The position numbers and the translations under genes were made by a program. The notes beneath the pieces are model-generated. The model did not search any database. It worked only from the letters and a program-made list of their open reading frames with translations, and was not told where the DNA came from. A stretch of DNA of 64,000 nucleotides, from the NCBI RefSeq assembly GCF_041820985.1, contig NZ_JBGUAU010000024.1, positions 1 through 64,000 on the forward strand. Direction: 5' to 3'. Positions within the stretch are counted from its first letter, which is position 1, and each line of letters starts with the position of its first letter. Positions 35,304 to 43,270 of this stretch are shown piece after piece. The DNA comes from Evansella sp041820985. Its GTDB lineage: Bacteria; Bacillota; Bacilli; Bacillales; Salisediminibacteriaceae.

Positions 35304-35699
35304 CTAGAAAAACGGCACTCCTCCACCACTCTCATTATCATTCGAATCTCCCTCGTTTTCATTAGATTCTCCATGATTACTACACTTAACTTCACCATCA
35401 ACAAAAGTGATATCACAATCTAATTGACAAATATTTTCGTCATAATTACCTATATATTGAATGAAGAAGCTATGAGAATGATCTATTTCTCTTATACTCA
35501 GCTCCGTTTTATACATTCTTTCTAATTGTAACAAGTTAGCTTCACATACATCTTTTTTCGTTTTTGCTATGAGTCCATTAACAGTTGGTACTGCGATTGC
35601 AACAAGAATAGAGAGAATAATGAGCACTACTAAAACTTCAACCAAAGTAAGACCTTTTTCATTTATAGAATAGCCCTTATCTTTACTCAAAGTATTCAT
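35304..35699 (-). CDS. prepilin-like protein with type IV pilin N-terminus
   Basis: 131 residues. ATG at 35699 has AAGGAG 8 bases upstream; longer in-frame starts lack one. Residues ~13-40 form a class III signal: charged lead, EKGLTLVEVLVVLIILSILV with cleavage after Gly and Glu at position 5 of the mature protein, then AIAVPTVNGLIAKTKKD. The rest is short and acidic, with two or three cysteines (ENICQLDCD, VKCSNHG) and a low-complexity tail (NENEGDSNDNESGGG). Processing would need a prepilin peptidase encoded elsewhere. No pilus assembly genes are nearby, so its place inside an EPS cluster is odd. Confidence 0.75.
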   Translation of the reverse strand: MNTLSKDKGYSINEKGLTLVEVLVVLIILSILVAIAVPTVNGLIAKTKKDVCEANLLQLERMYKTELSIREIDHSHSFFIQYIGNYDENICQLDCDITFVDGEVKCSNHGESNENEGDSNDNESGGGVPFF

Positions 35700-35876
35700 A
35701 GCAGTACTCCTTCTCAAAAGTATCCTACCAAAGAGTATTATAAATAGCTCGAAGAGCTGCAATCACTCCAGAGATCTATTTAAAATCAATCTCCCAAAAA
35801 TTCAACCCTTTATTTAACACCCACTCTAAGTCTTTTCCTATCCAACTAACCTCTAACCAACTAGCAAAACTAATCC

Positions 35877-36063
35877 CTACCCAACCACATCATAAAGCCT
35901 CTCCACCCTAAAATGCGCAATATCCAACACCTGATCACGCAAGTGATCAACAGGTAAACTATCAAACTCACCTATAAGCTCAAAAATAACCTCCACATTC
36001 ACCGGCGCCGTCTTCCCCTGATAAATCATTGGATAAATTTGCTCGTCATGTACCTCATCATCT
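35877..36063 (-). pseudogene. duplicated 3' end of the NDP-sugar dehydratase gene
   Basis: This 187-base stretch reads DEVHDEQIYPMIYQGKTAP, VNVEVIFELIGEFDSLP, VDHLRDQVLDIAHFRVERL and YDVVG-stop. It matches the last 60 residues of the gene at 36737-38551 with about six changes, while many third positions differ. The frame and stop are kept but there is no start. It ends at a CTAACCAACT-type repeat. Mostly synonymous differences suggest it came from a functional homologue rather than by recent copying. Confidence 0.8.
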
Positions 36064-36176
36064 TTTAGTTGGTTAGAAGTTAGGGGTTAGTTGGTTAGGT
36101 TAAGAACCATAGTCTTCCGACCATTAAAAAATCTCTTCCTAACCAACTAACAGCTATCCAACTAGTCACTTGCTAA
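36064..36176. repeat. CTAACCAACT/AGTTGGTTAG repeat cluster, left of the four-helix gene
   Basis: Contains TAGTTGGTTAGAAGTTAGG and GGTTAGTTGGTTAGG, then on the other side CTAACCAACTAACAGCTATC and CCAACTAGTCAC. Both orientations are present, so the stretch can fold on itself. A matching cluster lies at 36552-36736. Confidence 0.65.
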
Positions 36177-36536
36177 CTAGTCACTACCCAACTTCCTCAA
36201 TATCCCATTAATCATTTTTCCAACTTCATCCGCTATATATAGAATGCCATTGTACCGGTTTACTTCTATATAATGTAAGTCTTTCGCCAACAACAACTGA
36301 TACTTCACTTCTTCCAATGACCCCCGTGCCATTAACAAGAACCTTCTATATTCTTTATTAGAACCTCTAGCTTTACCTTCCACAATATTACTAGGAATCG
36401 AAACCGCCGCTCTCCTAATCTGAGAAGTTAATCCAAAGAGTTCTTCTTTAGGAAAACCTTTCGTTATTTCATATATCTCCAATACTAAAGCATGTGACTT
36501 CTGCCAAACAATTAGCTTACTAGTATCGCTGTACAT
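36177..36536 (-). CDS. four-helix-bundle protein (S23/IVS-type, Avd-like fold)
   Basis: 119 residues. It begins SDTSKLIVWQKSHALVLEIY, then ITKGFPKEELFGLTSQIRRA and AVSIPSNIVEGKARGSNKEY, the invariant signature of the four-helix-bundle family first seen as ORFs inside 23S rRNA intervening sequences. ATG at 36536 has GTGAGG 9 bases upstream; a GTG at 36551 is less likely. Family members are scattered in genomes without a known activity; some relatives are the accessory protein of diversity-generating retroelements. Here the gene is flanked by CTAACCAACT repeats and by two copies of the end of the neighbouring gene, which suggests insertion as a cassette. Confidence 0.87.
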   Translation of the reverse strand: MYSDTSKLIVWQKSHALVLEIYEITKGFPKEELFGLTSQIRRAAVSIPSNIVEGKARGSNKEYRRFLLMARGSLEEVKYQLLLAKDLHYIEVNRYNGILYIADEVGKMINGILRKLGSD

Positions 36537-36551
36537 GAACGAAAGCCTCAC

Positions 36552-36736
36552 TCTCTTTTTTGTTGGTTAGTAATTAGGGGTTAGTTGGTTAGGTTTTAAG
36601 CTCGAAGAGCTATTATCACTTAATCTATCAACCTCTGACATCAAGCTCGAAGAGCTAACATCAAATCAAATAGAAACCTTTAATCCCGCATCAATAACCA
36701 ACCAATCTTTCTCCTAACCAACTATCAAACTAAAAC
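36552..36736. repeat. CTAACCAACT and AGCTCGAAGAGCT repeats, right of the four-helix gene
   Basis: GTTGGTTAGTAATTAGGGG and TTAGTTGGTTAGG near 36565-36595 match the cluster at 36064-36100 closely. Two AGCTCGAAGAGCT palindromes follow (about 36600 and 36643) and CCTAACCAACTATC near 36712. The stop of the dehydratase gene comes directly after. Confidence 0.65.
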
Positions 36737-38551
36737 CTATCCAACCACATCCAATAGTTTCTCCACCCTAAAATGCGCTATATCCAACACCTGATCACGC
36801 AAGTGATCAACAGGTAAACTATCAAACTCCCTTATAAGCTCGAAAATTACCTCAACGTTAACAGGAGGTGTTTTTCCTCTATAGATCATCGGATAAATCT
36901 GCTCATCATGTACCTCGTCTTTCCCAAGAAGCTCTTCAAACATCTTCTCCCCGGGTCTCATCCCACTGAACTTAATCTTTATCTCGTCCTCCGTAAAACC
37001 AGACAATCGAATCAAGTTCTTAGCCAAATCCACGATCTTCACCGGCTCTCCCATGTCCAGCACAAAGATCTCTCCACCTTTTGCAAGAGCTCCCGCTTGA
37101 ATCACAAGCCGTGAGGCTTCTGGTATCGTCATAAAATACCTCTCCATATCAGGGTGCGTAACAGTAACAGGTCCACCTGCTGCGATTTGCTTTTTAAATA
37201 GTGGAATAACACTTCCGCGACTTCCTAGTACATTCCCAAATCGAACCGCTACGAACTTTGTGTTACTCACCATATCCATATGCTGAATGATCATCTCGGC
37301 AATTCGCTTCGTTGAACCCATCACACTTGTTGGGTTTACTGCTTTATCTGTGGAAACCATCACAAACACTTTTACTCCTGCTTCATCTGCAGCTTCTGCG
37401 GTATTCTTTGTTCCGATCACATTGTTTTTCACCGCTTCATGTGGATTCCGCTCCATCAACGGCACATGCTTGTGAGCTGCTGCATGATATACAACATCAG
37501 GTAAATGCAACATCATAACAGCTTTCATTCTTGCCGCATCTTGCACATCCGCTATTTCTGTAAGTATTTCAATCTGTTTAAACTTATTTCGAAGCTCTAT
37601 CTCAATCTCATAAATACTATTTTCTCCATGTCCTAAAAGAATAAGCTTAGATGGGTTAAATCCGCAAACCTGGCGACATACTTCCGACCCAATGGATCCC
37701 CCTGCGCCAGTAACTAACACTGTTTTCCCCGTTAACTTACCAGAAATAGATTCTGAATCTAGTGTCACTGGATCTCTACCAAGTAAGTCCTCTACTTGCA
37801 CATCCCGCATTTCATTTACAGAAACTTTCCCAGACATAATATCTTCCACAGAAGGCATAATTTGCGTCTTAACTTTTGTATTTGTTGTTTCTTTAATAAT
37901 ATGGTTCACATCCGACTTCTTTGCAGAAGGGATGGCAATGATGATATGTTCAATATCCTTTTCTTCCACTACATTTTTAATATCCTTTGTTAACCCAACT
38001 ACAGGACATCCAAGAATTTCTAAATGTTGCTTCGTAAAGTCATCATCAATAAACGCCACAGGATACAACTCTGATTTTTCACTATTTAGTAGCTGCCTTG
38101 CTACCATCGTACCCGCAGCTCCAGCACCGATAATTAATGTGCGCTTTTTGTTTTTGTTAGGCGATATTACCGTATCTCGATATACTCTCCATATAAAACG
38201 AGATGCACCTATGAATATCATATGAATCATCCATGTAATCACAAGCGTTCGAGTGTATACCGTTTGGAACATAGAAAATTGAATAAGAGCAACAACTAAA
38301 ATAGATAACGTCACACCTTTAAAAATTGCCATCAGTTCATGGATACTCGCATATTGCCATACTCGTTTATATAGCTTAAATAGATGCGCAAACACATGAT
38401 GACTAATAAATAACGCGATGGAACTCACAATCAATGCAGTAGTAATCATGGAACTGGAAAAAGCCAATAACCAATATCCTATAAAAATAGAGAAAAGCAC
38501 GATAACCGAATCTACTAACACTAATAATGACAAACGCAATCGATAACCCAA
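36737..38551 (-). CDS. membrane nucleoside-diphosphate-sugar dehydratase (EpsC/PglF/CapD family)
   Basis: About 604 residues. Four N-terminal membrane helices (LSLLVLVDSVIVLFSIFIGY onward) precede a first Rossmann-like domain (TLIIGAGAAGTMVARQLL) and the catalytic SDR domain: TVLVTGAGGSIGSEVCRQV, AAAHKHVPLMERNP, and MVSTDKAVNPTSVMGSTKR with the catalytic Met/Lys replacing the usual Tyr, as in PglF-type 4,6-dehydratases. It should make UDP-4-keto-6-deoxy-GlcNAc for the DegT aminotransferase. A TTG at 38551 preceded by AAAGGAGGAGG is the likely start; ATG at 38590 lacks a binding site. Its last 60 codons are duplicated at 35877-36063. Confidence 0.88.
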   Translation of the reverse strand: MGYRLRLSLLVLVDSVIVLFSIFIGYWLLAFSSSMITTALIVSSIALFISHHVFAHLFKLYKRVWQYASIHELMAIFKGVTLSILVVALIQFSMFQTVYTRTLVITWMIHMIFIGASRFIWRVYRDTVISPNKNKKRTLIIGAGAAGTMVARQLLNSEKSELYPVAFIDDDFTKQHLEILGCPVVGLTKDIKNVVEEKDIEHIIIAIPSAKKSDVNHIIKETTNTKVKTQIMPSVEDIMSGKVSVNEMRDVQVEDLLGRDPVTLDSESISGKLTGKTVLVTGAGGSIGSEVCRQVCGFNPSKLILLGHGENSIYEIEIELRNKFKQIEILTEIADVQDAARMKAVMMLHLPDVVYHAAAHKHVPLMERNPHEAVKNNVIGTKNTAEAADEAGVKVFVMVSTDKAVNPTSVMGSTKRIAEMIIQHMDMVSNTKFVAVRFGNVLGSRGSVIPLFKKQIAAGGPVTVTHPDMERYFMTIPEASRLVIQAGALAKGGEIFVLDMGEPVKIVDLAKNLIRLSGFTEDEIKIKFSGMRPGEKMFEELLGKDEVHDEQIYPMIYRGKTPPVNVEVIFELIREFDSLPVDHLRDQVLDIAHFRVEKLLDVVG

Positions 38552-38587
38552 TCTTCCTCCTCCTTTCACTAAATAGAACAAATAAGG

Positions 38588-38705
38588 CATGGTTAGGGGC
38601 TAGTTGGTTAGGATTCTAGGGGTTAGGTTTTTGCATTTACCTAACCAACTGTCCAACTAACCAACTAATCAATCTAACCAACTGTCCATCTAACCAACTA
38701 ACCAA
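38588..38705. repeat. CTAACCAACT repeat cluster before the dehydratase gene
   Basis: GGTTAGGGGCTAGTTGGTTAGG and later seven or more CTAACCAACT/CCAACTAACC units on the same strand. The opposed halves can pair. They separate the GalU and dehydratase genes, so they may act as an RNA hairpin between them. Confidence 0.65.
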
Positions 38706-39587
38706 CTACCTAACTTTCTCCGCCTCTACCTTTGCTGCAAGGTATTCTAACAGCTCATGTCGTAATTCACTGTTTTTCAACGCAAACTCTACCGTTGTCT
38801 TCACAAACCCCATCTTTTCACCAACGTCATATCTCGTACCTTCAAAGTTATAGGCAAATACTCGTTGAATTTCATTCAGCTTTTGAATGGCATCAGTTAA
38901 CTGCACCTCTCCACCAGACCCTTTTTCTTGCTTATCTAAAAACATAAAGATTTCAGGAGTTAATACGTAACGCCCCATAATTGCTAGATTCAAAGGAGCT
39001 GTTCCTTGTAGTGGTTTCTCTACAAAGTTATTAACCTTATATCTTCTGTCTACTTGATCGAAGGGATCAACGATTCCATAACGATGCGTTTCGTCATCTG
39101 GAACTGTTTGAACACCAATAACAGAAGAACGTGTTTGTTCATACTGATGAATCAACTGTCTTAAACAAGGTGTTTCTGATTCCACAATATCATCACCTAA
39201 AAGAACCGCAAATGGCTCGTCACCGATAAACTTACGGGCACACCATACTGCATGTCCAAGCCCTTTTGGTTCCTTTTGACGAATATAGTGAATATCAACC
39301 ATATTGGAAGCATATTGAACTTTTTCCAATAATTCTGTTTTTCCATTTTGGAACAAGCTTTGCTCTAATTCAAACGCATGATCGAAATGATCCTCGATGG
39401 CACGCTTCCCTTTCCCTGTTACAATAATAATATCTTCAATCCCTGACGCCACTGCTTCCTCTACGATGTACTGAATCGTAGGCTTGTCCACAATTGGAAG
39501 CATTTCTTTAGGCATTGCTTTAGTTGCTGGTAAAAATCTCGTTCCAAGACCAGCAGCAGGAATAATCGCTTTTCTTACCTTTTTCAT
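38706..39587 (-). CDS. galU: UTP-glucose-1-phosphate uridylyltransferase
   Basis: 293 residues, standard GalU length. It starts KKVRKAIIPAAGLGTRFLPA and TKAMPKEMLPIVDKPTIQY, followed by VTGKGKRAIEDHFDHAFELE, QKEPKGLGHAVWCARKFIG, VLLGDDIVE and the late YNFEGTRYDVGEKMGFV. It makes UDP-glucose from UTP and glucose-1-phosphate, feeding the UDP-glucose dehydrogenase at 20619-21989 and glucosylation generally. GAGGGGG precedes the ATG. Bacillus genomes often carry more than one galU; this EPS-linked copy may be a paralogue. Confidence 0.93.
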   Translation of the reverse strand: MKKVRKAIIPAAGLGTRFLPATKAMPKEMLPIVDKPTIQYIVEEAVASGIEDIIIVTGKGKRAIEDHFDHAFELEQSLFQNGKTELLEKVQYASNMVDIHYIRQKEPKGLGHAVWCARKFIGDEPFAVLLGDDIVESETPCLRQLIHQYEQTRSSVIGVQTVPDDETHRYGIVDPFDQVDRRYKVNNFVEKPLQGTAPLNLAIMGRYVLTPEIFMFLDKQEKGSGGEVQLTDAIQKLNEIQRVFAYNFEGTRYDVGEKMGFVKTTVEFALKNSELRHELLEYLAAKVEAEKVR

Positions 39588-39673
39588 TTTACCGTTTCCC
39601 CCTCATGATAGAGACAATGATATAGATAAGGCGGTCTAATAAACCTACCTATCAAAGCAATTAGTAATACTCT

Positions 39674-39859
39674 TTATTTTTCCATCTCTAGTTGATTCTT
39701 TCGTTTTTGTAAATGAAATCTTAACTCTTTCTCTATTTCATCTAATTTCTCTAGTGTCGTAATATCTTGATATATATATCGAATCGTTTTCTTCAATGAT
39801 TTTGGTAACTTTTCAAATACGTTCAAAGTAAGAACCTCTCTTTCAAGAAAAAATGACAT
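39674..39859 (-). CDS. small charged helical protein, unknown
   Basis: Up to 61 residues, read from ATG 39859 directly after the stop of the preceding small gene (TAGATG). A more natural start is TTG at 39826, 8 bases after AGAGG, giving a 50-residue product NVFEKLPKSLKKTIRYIYQD then ITTLEKLDEIEKELRFHLQK. The sequence is rich in Lys and Glu and should be mostly helical. I do not recognise a family. It is coupled to the 49-residue frame upstream, and the pair sits just ahead of galU, a place where small regulators of EPS genes might be expected; that is inference. Confidence 0.5.
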   Translation of the reverse strand: MSFFLEREVLTLNVFEKLPKSLKKTIRYIYQDITTLEKLDEIEKELRFHLQKRKNQLEMEK

Positions 39860-40009
39860 CTACCTTTTGGAGATTTCTTCGTCCTTTTCAAAATGAATTG
39901 CAAGTCTGTCTCTTATAAGAGTTACTACTTCTTTCGCTTCCACTTGAATATTATTCTCACTATATTGTTGTACTTCTGTCATTAGTTTCTTCAAATCTTC
40001 TATTCCCAA
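39860..40009 (-). CDS. very small protein coupled to the next gene, unknown
   Basis: 49 residues from TTG at 40009, preceded by GGTAGGTG 6 bases upstream. It reads MGIEDLKKLMTEVQQYSENN, IQVEAKEVVTLIRDRLAIHF and EKDEEISKR, and ends at a TAG directly abutting the ATG at 39859. It is amphipathic and probably helical. The coupling and matching size with the next frame suggest a two-protein unit. No family recognised. It is shorter than common annotation cut-offs. Confidence 0.45.
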   Translation of the reverse strand: MGIEDLKKLMTEVQQYSENNIQVEAKEVVTLIRDRLAIHFEKDEEISKR

Positions 40010-40698
40010 GTAATGCACCTACCATCAATTAGTATTAAAAAATATACTCAGTTATATGTTTACATTCTGAGGAAAAAGGAAAACACATAAGTGAATACAC
40101 TTACAAGGTTCGCACAAACACATTTCTACAAAATTTTCAAAAATACACGTTAATAAACTGGAATAATTTACGAATCTATTGCACATAGTTAATAGTAATG
40201 GTAGAATATTGTCGAAAGGTGTTACTTATTCGACATACATACATAATTCTGAAAATGTTTTCAAACCGAAACCCTGACCATAAAGCTTAGTTGAACAAAT
40301 TAATAACTAGTACTCACGAAAGGTTTTTTCCTAACCAAACTAACAACCTAACCAACTAACAAACTAATACTATTTAGTAGCCAGCAGTTAGTAACTAGTA
40401 GTCAAGAAAGGTCTTTCCTAACCAACTAACCACTAACCGCTAACCAACTAAAATAAGGCATCTAACCCATCCTCACACCACACCACTGGTAACTCAGTAC
40501 CTAAGGAGCCTTCACTCCCACAGTGTAGTCGAGTGCCTCCATTGATAAAGGTGAGGAGACATTACCTATATGTAACAAGTCTTTAATACATAGTAAAGAG
40601 ATAAGATTAAACGGAGTTAAATTCTTAGTAAAACCACCTATAATATATTTACAAGTGGCAACTATTTACTTCGTTATTCGACTCGTTCTTCTTTTATT
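40010..40698. other. intergenic stretch with CTAACCAACT repeats
   Basis: No gene seen. 40329-40456 contains about six CCTAACCAACT/CTAACCAACTAAC units plus AGTTAGTAACTAGTAGTCAAG repeated in part (near 40300 and 40385: ACTAG...AAGAAAGG/CGAAAGG). Downstream, CCTCCATTGATAAAGGTGAGGAGAC has no frame. The promoter for the small genes and galU is probably in the first 250 bases, but no clear box could be fixed. Confidence 0.4.
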
Positions 40699-41463
40699 TT
40701 AAAATAAACCTAGCCATTTCTTTTGCTTTATCCTTTTTGGAGGTTCCATATATACATGCTTTCCTTCTAGTACTAAGGCAGCATTTTCTCTCCACTGAGT
40801 GATAAGTGATAGGCCGTACTTCTTTTCAATTATGGAAAACGACTCCTCCATTCGAAATGCTCGTGAACTCGTATTATGTGCATCAGAGGCAACAAGGTGT
40901 GCTAGATCTGCTTCTATCATTTCTTCTGTGAATTTCTTTATTTTTTTCCCGAAATGTCCAGTAATGCTTGAAGTAGTAACTTGGGTAATCGCACCATTTT
41001 TCACTAAGCGATACAGTAATTCTGGTCTTTCTAGTAATTCTGCATTTCGCTCTGGGTGAACGATGATTGGTGCAACCCCTTGGAGCTGTGCATTATAAAT
41101 GAGCTTCTCTGTATATCTTGGCACTTGATCAAAAGGTAATTCTATAAAGAAATACTTGTTTTTATCATTCAACGTAAGTATTTCACCATGTTGAATTGCC
41201 TCTATTATTTCTCCAAATATTCTAGGCTCTTGTCCTGGAACTATGGTAAGATCAATTCCTTCTTTCCGTAGTGCTTCATTTAATGATTCCACCGCTGGAA
41301 TTATCGTGGATCGTTCATTTGTATACGTGCTGTTATGATGTGGAGTAGCAATGATCGTATGAATACTCTCTGAAACTGCTAATCTTGCTAACGCCATTGA
41401 TTCTTCTATTGATTTCGGACCATCATCTACTTCTGGTACTATATGACAATGTATATCGATCAT
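40699..41463 (-). CDS. PHP-type tyrosine-protein phosphatase (CpsB/CapC/YwqE family)
   Basis: 254 residues. Metal-binding motifs of the PHP fold are clear: MIDIHCHIVPEVDDGPKSIE at the start, IIATPHHNSTY, IIVHPERNAE near residue 145 and LVASDAHNTSSRAF near residue 200. ATG at 41463 is chosen because GAGGG lies 6 bases before it, while the ATG at 41469 directly abuts GAGGG. It should dephosphorylate the tyrosine cluster of the BY-kinase encoded next, a switch controlling polysaccharide polymerisation. Confidence 0.92.
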   Translation of the reverse strand: MIDIHCHIVPEVDDGPKSIEESMALARLAVSESIHTIIATPHHNSTYTNERSTIIPAVESLNEALRKEGIDLTIVPGQEPRIFGEIIEAIQHGEILTLNDKNKYFFIELPFDQVPRYTEKLIYNAQLQGVAPIIVHPERNAELLERPELLYRLVKNGAITQVTTSSITGHFGKKIKKFTEEMIEADLAHLVASDAHNTSSRAFRMEESFSIIEKKYGLSLITQWRENAALVLEGKHVYMEPPKRIKQKKWLGLF

Positions 41464-41559
41464 AAACATCCCTCATAATCTAAAATAGTTAACAGCTGTA
41501 AAAACTTACAATAAAATACAAATAGAATTATACCACGACACCCGGGTAAATAGTACTAT

Positions 41560-42273
41560 TTATTTATCACTATTTTCTCCATAGTAGTAGTAATAATTGC
41601 TATTCTTTTTATCTTTCCCATTTAATACGACTCCAAGGAGCTTTCCTTTTGCTTGCTCTAAAAGCTCTTTCGCCTTCTTTGCTCCTTCTATTCCTGTTTT
41701 CCCACTACTTACTACTAGCAATACTCCATCACTTTTGTTCGCTAATATCTGTCCGTCTGTTACTGGTAAAATTGGAGGTGTATCTAAAATGACATAGTCA
41801 TATTGCTTCTTAGCTTCCTGAAGTAACCAATCCATCCGTTTCATACTTAACAGCTCCGCAGGGTTTGGTGGAATTGGTCCACATGTTAACACGTCTAACC
41901 CTAGAATGGCACTTTCTTGCGTAACGTCTCCTAAAGGAACATTTTGTGTTAAGATTTTCGTTAGCCCAGTATGGTTATCTAATTGGAACGTATAATGATT
42001 CGTTGGTTTTCTCATATCCGCATCAATAAGCAATACGTTGTGTTCCTGTTGAGCTAGAACAATCGCTAAATTTGCCGCTGTTGTGGACTTCCCTTCTCCA
42101 GGCAATGTAGAAGTCACAGTGATAAGTCTCATTTCGTTTTCCAATCCAGCAAATTGAATGTTGGAACGAAGTGTACGATATTGCTCAGAGATTGGTGACT
42201 TTGGCTCAAAGTGAGTAATAAGACTTCGTTGTTTTTCTGTCAAATGCTCCTTGTTTTTACGCTTAAGAACCAA
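41560..42273 (-). CDS. bacterial tyrosine kinase (BY-kinase; CpsD/CapB/PtkA family)
   Basis: About 237 residues. Walker A STLPGEGKSTTAANLA, Walker A' VLLIDADMRKPTNH and Walker B YDYVILDTPPILPV define a BY-kinase; the C-terminus NSNYYYYYGENSDK is the tyrosine cluster for autophosphorylation. SPISEQYRTLRSNIQF is the conserved N-terminal helix. I prefer TTG at 42273, giving MVLKRKNKEHLTEK like other family starts and an 11-base overlap with the activator gene, over ATG at 42330, which would overlap by 68 bases. Its activator is the YveK/Wzz protein upstream. Confidence 0.9.
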   Translation of the reverse strand: MVLKRKNKEHLTEKQRSLITHFEPKSPISEQYRTLRSNIQFAGLENEMRLITVTSTLPGEGKSTTAANLAIVLAQQEHNVLLIDADMRKPTNHYTFQLDNHTGLTKILTQNVPLGDVTQESAILGLDVLTCGPIPPNPAELLSMKRMDWLLQEAKKQYDYVILDTPPILPVTDGQILANKSDGVLLVVSSGKTGIEGAKKAKELLEQAKGKLLGVVLNGKDKKNSNYYYYYGENSDK

Positions 42274-43024
42274 CTCGTTCACTTCCTTTCGTAAATCGTT
42301 CCAATCTTGAGGAGTATAGTTGTCTATCATTTACTAATTTTTGTTCCTGATCCATGACGGTAATTGCTCCTAATACAGGTAACCCTAATTGTTTTTCTAC
42401 ATCTTCTTCTGTGCGAATGGTATTGTCTAAAAACTCTAGTAAAAACGCTATCCCTACAGCTGCCATGAGACCAACAACAAAGGCAATCGCCATGTTTAGA
42501 GTTGGGTTAGGACTTACAGGGCTTGATGAATTGTACAATTCTGCTGGTGCTAAAATATGAATGTTATCGATTCGTAAGAGATCCATTACTCCTTGGCGGA
42601 ATACTTCTGCTGTAACATTGGCAATTTCTACAGCTTCTGCTGGATTGGAGCTATTTACTCGAATCGTTACAACTTGAGAATTCCCTTCTTGAGAAACACT
42701 TACTTGGTTGTTCAATTGTCCTCGTGTAACAGTTCCATTCATTCTTTCTGATACTTGATCTAAAATATATGGGCTTTTTAAAATAACATTGTACGTACTA
42801 ATATATCGTTGATCTGAATCAAATGGATTTGCTGCAGATAGAATCGACGATCCTGTTGCTGCTCTACTAATCAACACTTGAGCAGATGTTTCATATTTAG
42901 GAGTTAAGTAAAAGTAGCTCACTGCTGCACTAGCACATACAGCTAAGAGAGTTATACTAATTATCATCACAATTCGTTTTTTCAACGTTTCAAAGATTTC
43001 CTGTAAACTAATCGTTTCTTCCAT
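42263..43024 (-). CDS. chain-length determinant / BY-kinase activator (Wzz, YveK/CapA/TkmA)
   Basis: 253 residues. Two membrane helices (RIVMIISITLLAVCASAAVS, about residues 18-38, and NMAIAFVVGLMAAVGIAFLL, about 173-193) flank an extracytoplasmic coil. The proline-rich SSPVSPNPTLN before the second helix is the Wzz signature. The cytoplasmic tail (DNTIRTEEDVEKQLGLPVLG) activates the BY-kinase in trans in Gram-positives. ATG at 43024 follows GGAGGG. It overlaps the kinase gene, so the stoichiometry is probably set by coupling. Confidence 0.9.
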   Translation of the reverse strand: MEETISLQEIFETLKKRIVMIISITLLAVCASAAVSYFYLTPKYETSAQVLISRAATGSSILSAANPFDSDQRYISTYNVILKSPYILDQVSERMNGTVTRGQLNNQVSVSQEGNSQVVTIRVNSSNPAEAVEIANVTAEVFRQGVMDLLRIDNIHILAPAELYNSSSPVSPNPTLNMAIAFVVGLMAAVGIAFLLEFLDNTIRTEEDVEKQLGLPVLGAITVMDQEQKLVNDRQLYSSRLERFTKGSERVGS

Positions 43025-43181
43025 AATTCCCTCCAAAGAATAGTTGTTATAGCTACTTGACTATCTTATTTTTCTATATAATCGTTCTTTTCTGTAATAG
43101 TTATATTCTAATGTCCTACAAAACTAGTCAAATTATATCACGAATCTAGGAAATTTGTCGGTGATAACTTCAAATTTTTTC

Positions 43182-43210
43182 AAAAAAGTAGCTCGAGGGG
43201 CTCTCGAGCT
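43182..43210 (-). terminator. rho-independent terminator
   Basis: AGCTCGAG and CTCGAGCT are perfect inverted repeats with a 5-base loop. On the minus strand ACTTTTTTG follows. It ends transcription from the 252-residue gene upstream and insulates the Wzz/kinase/phosphatase operon. Confidence 0.8.
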
Positions 43211-43270
43211 TTGTTTTGAGTGTGTCTATCTAAGTTTGTAAGTTTTTGGTGTATATGGCAGATGCGATTT

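Noticed and set aside
36064..40456. CTAACCAACT clusters considered as CRISPR or phage attachment sites
   Set aside because: Repeats are 10 bases, irregularly spaced and in both orientations; no integrase is nearby.
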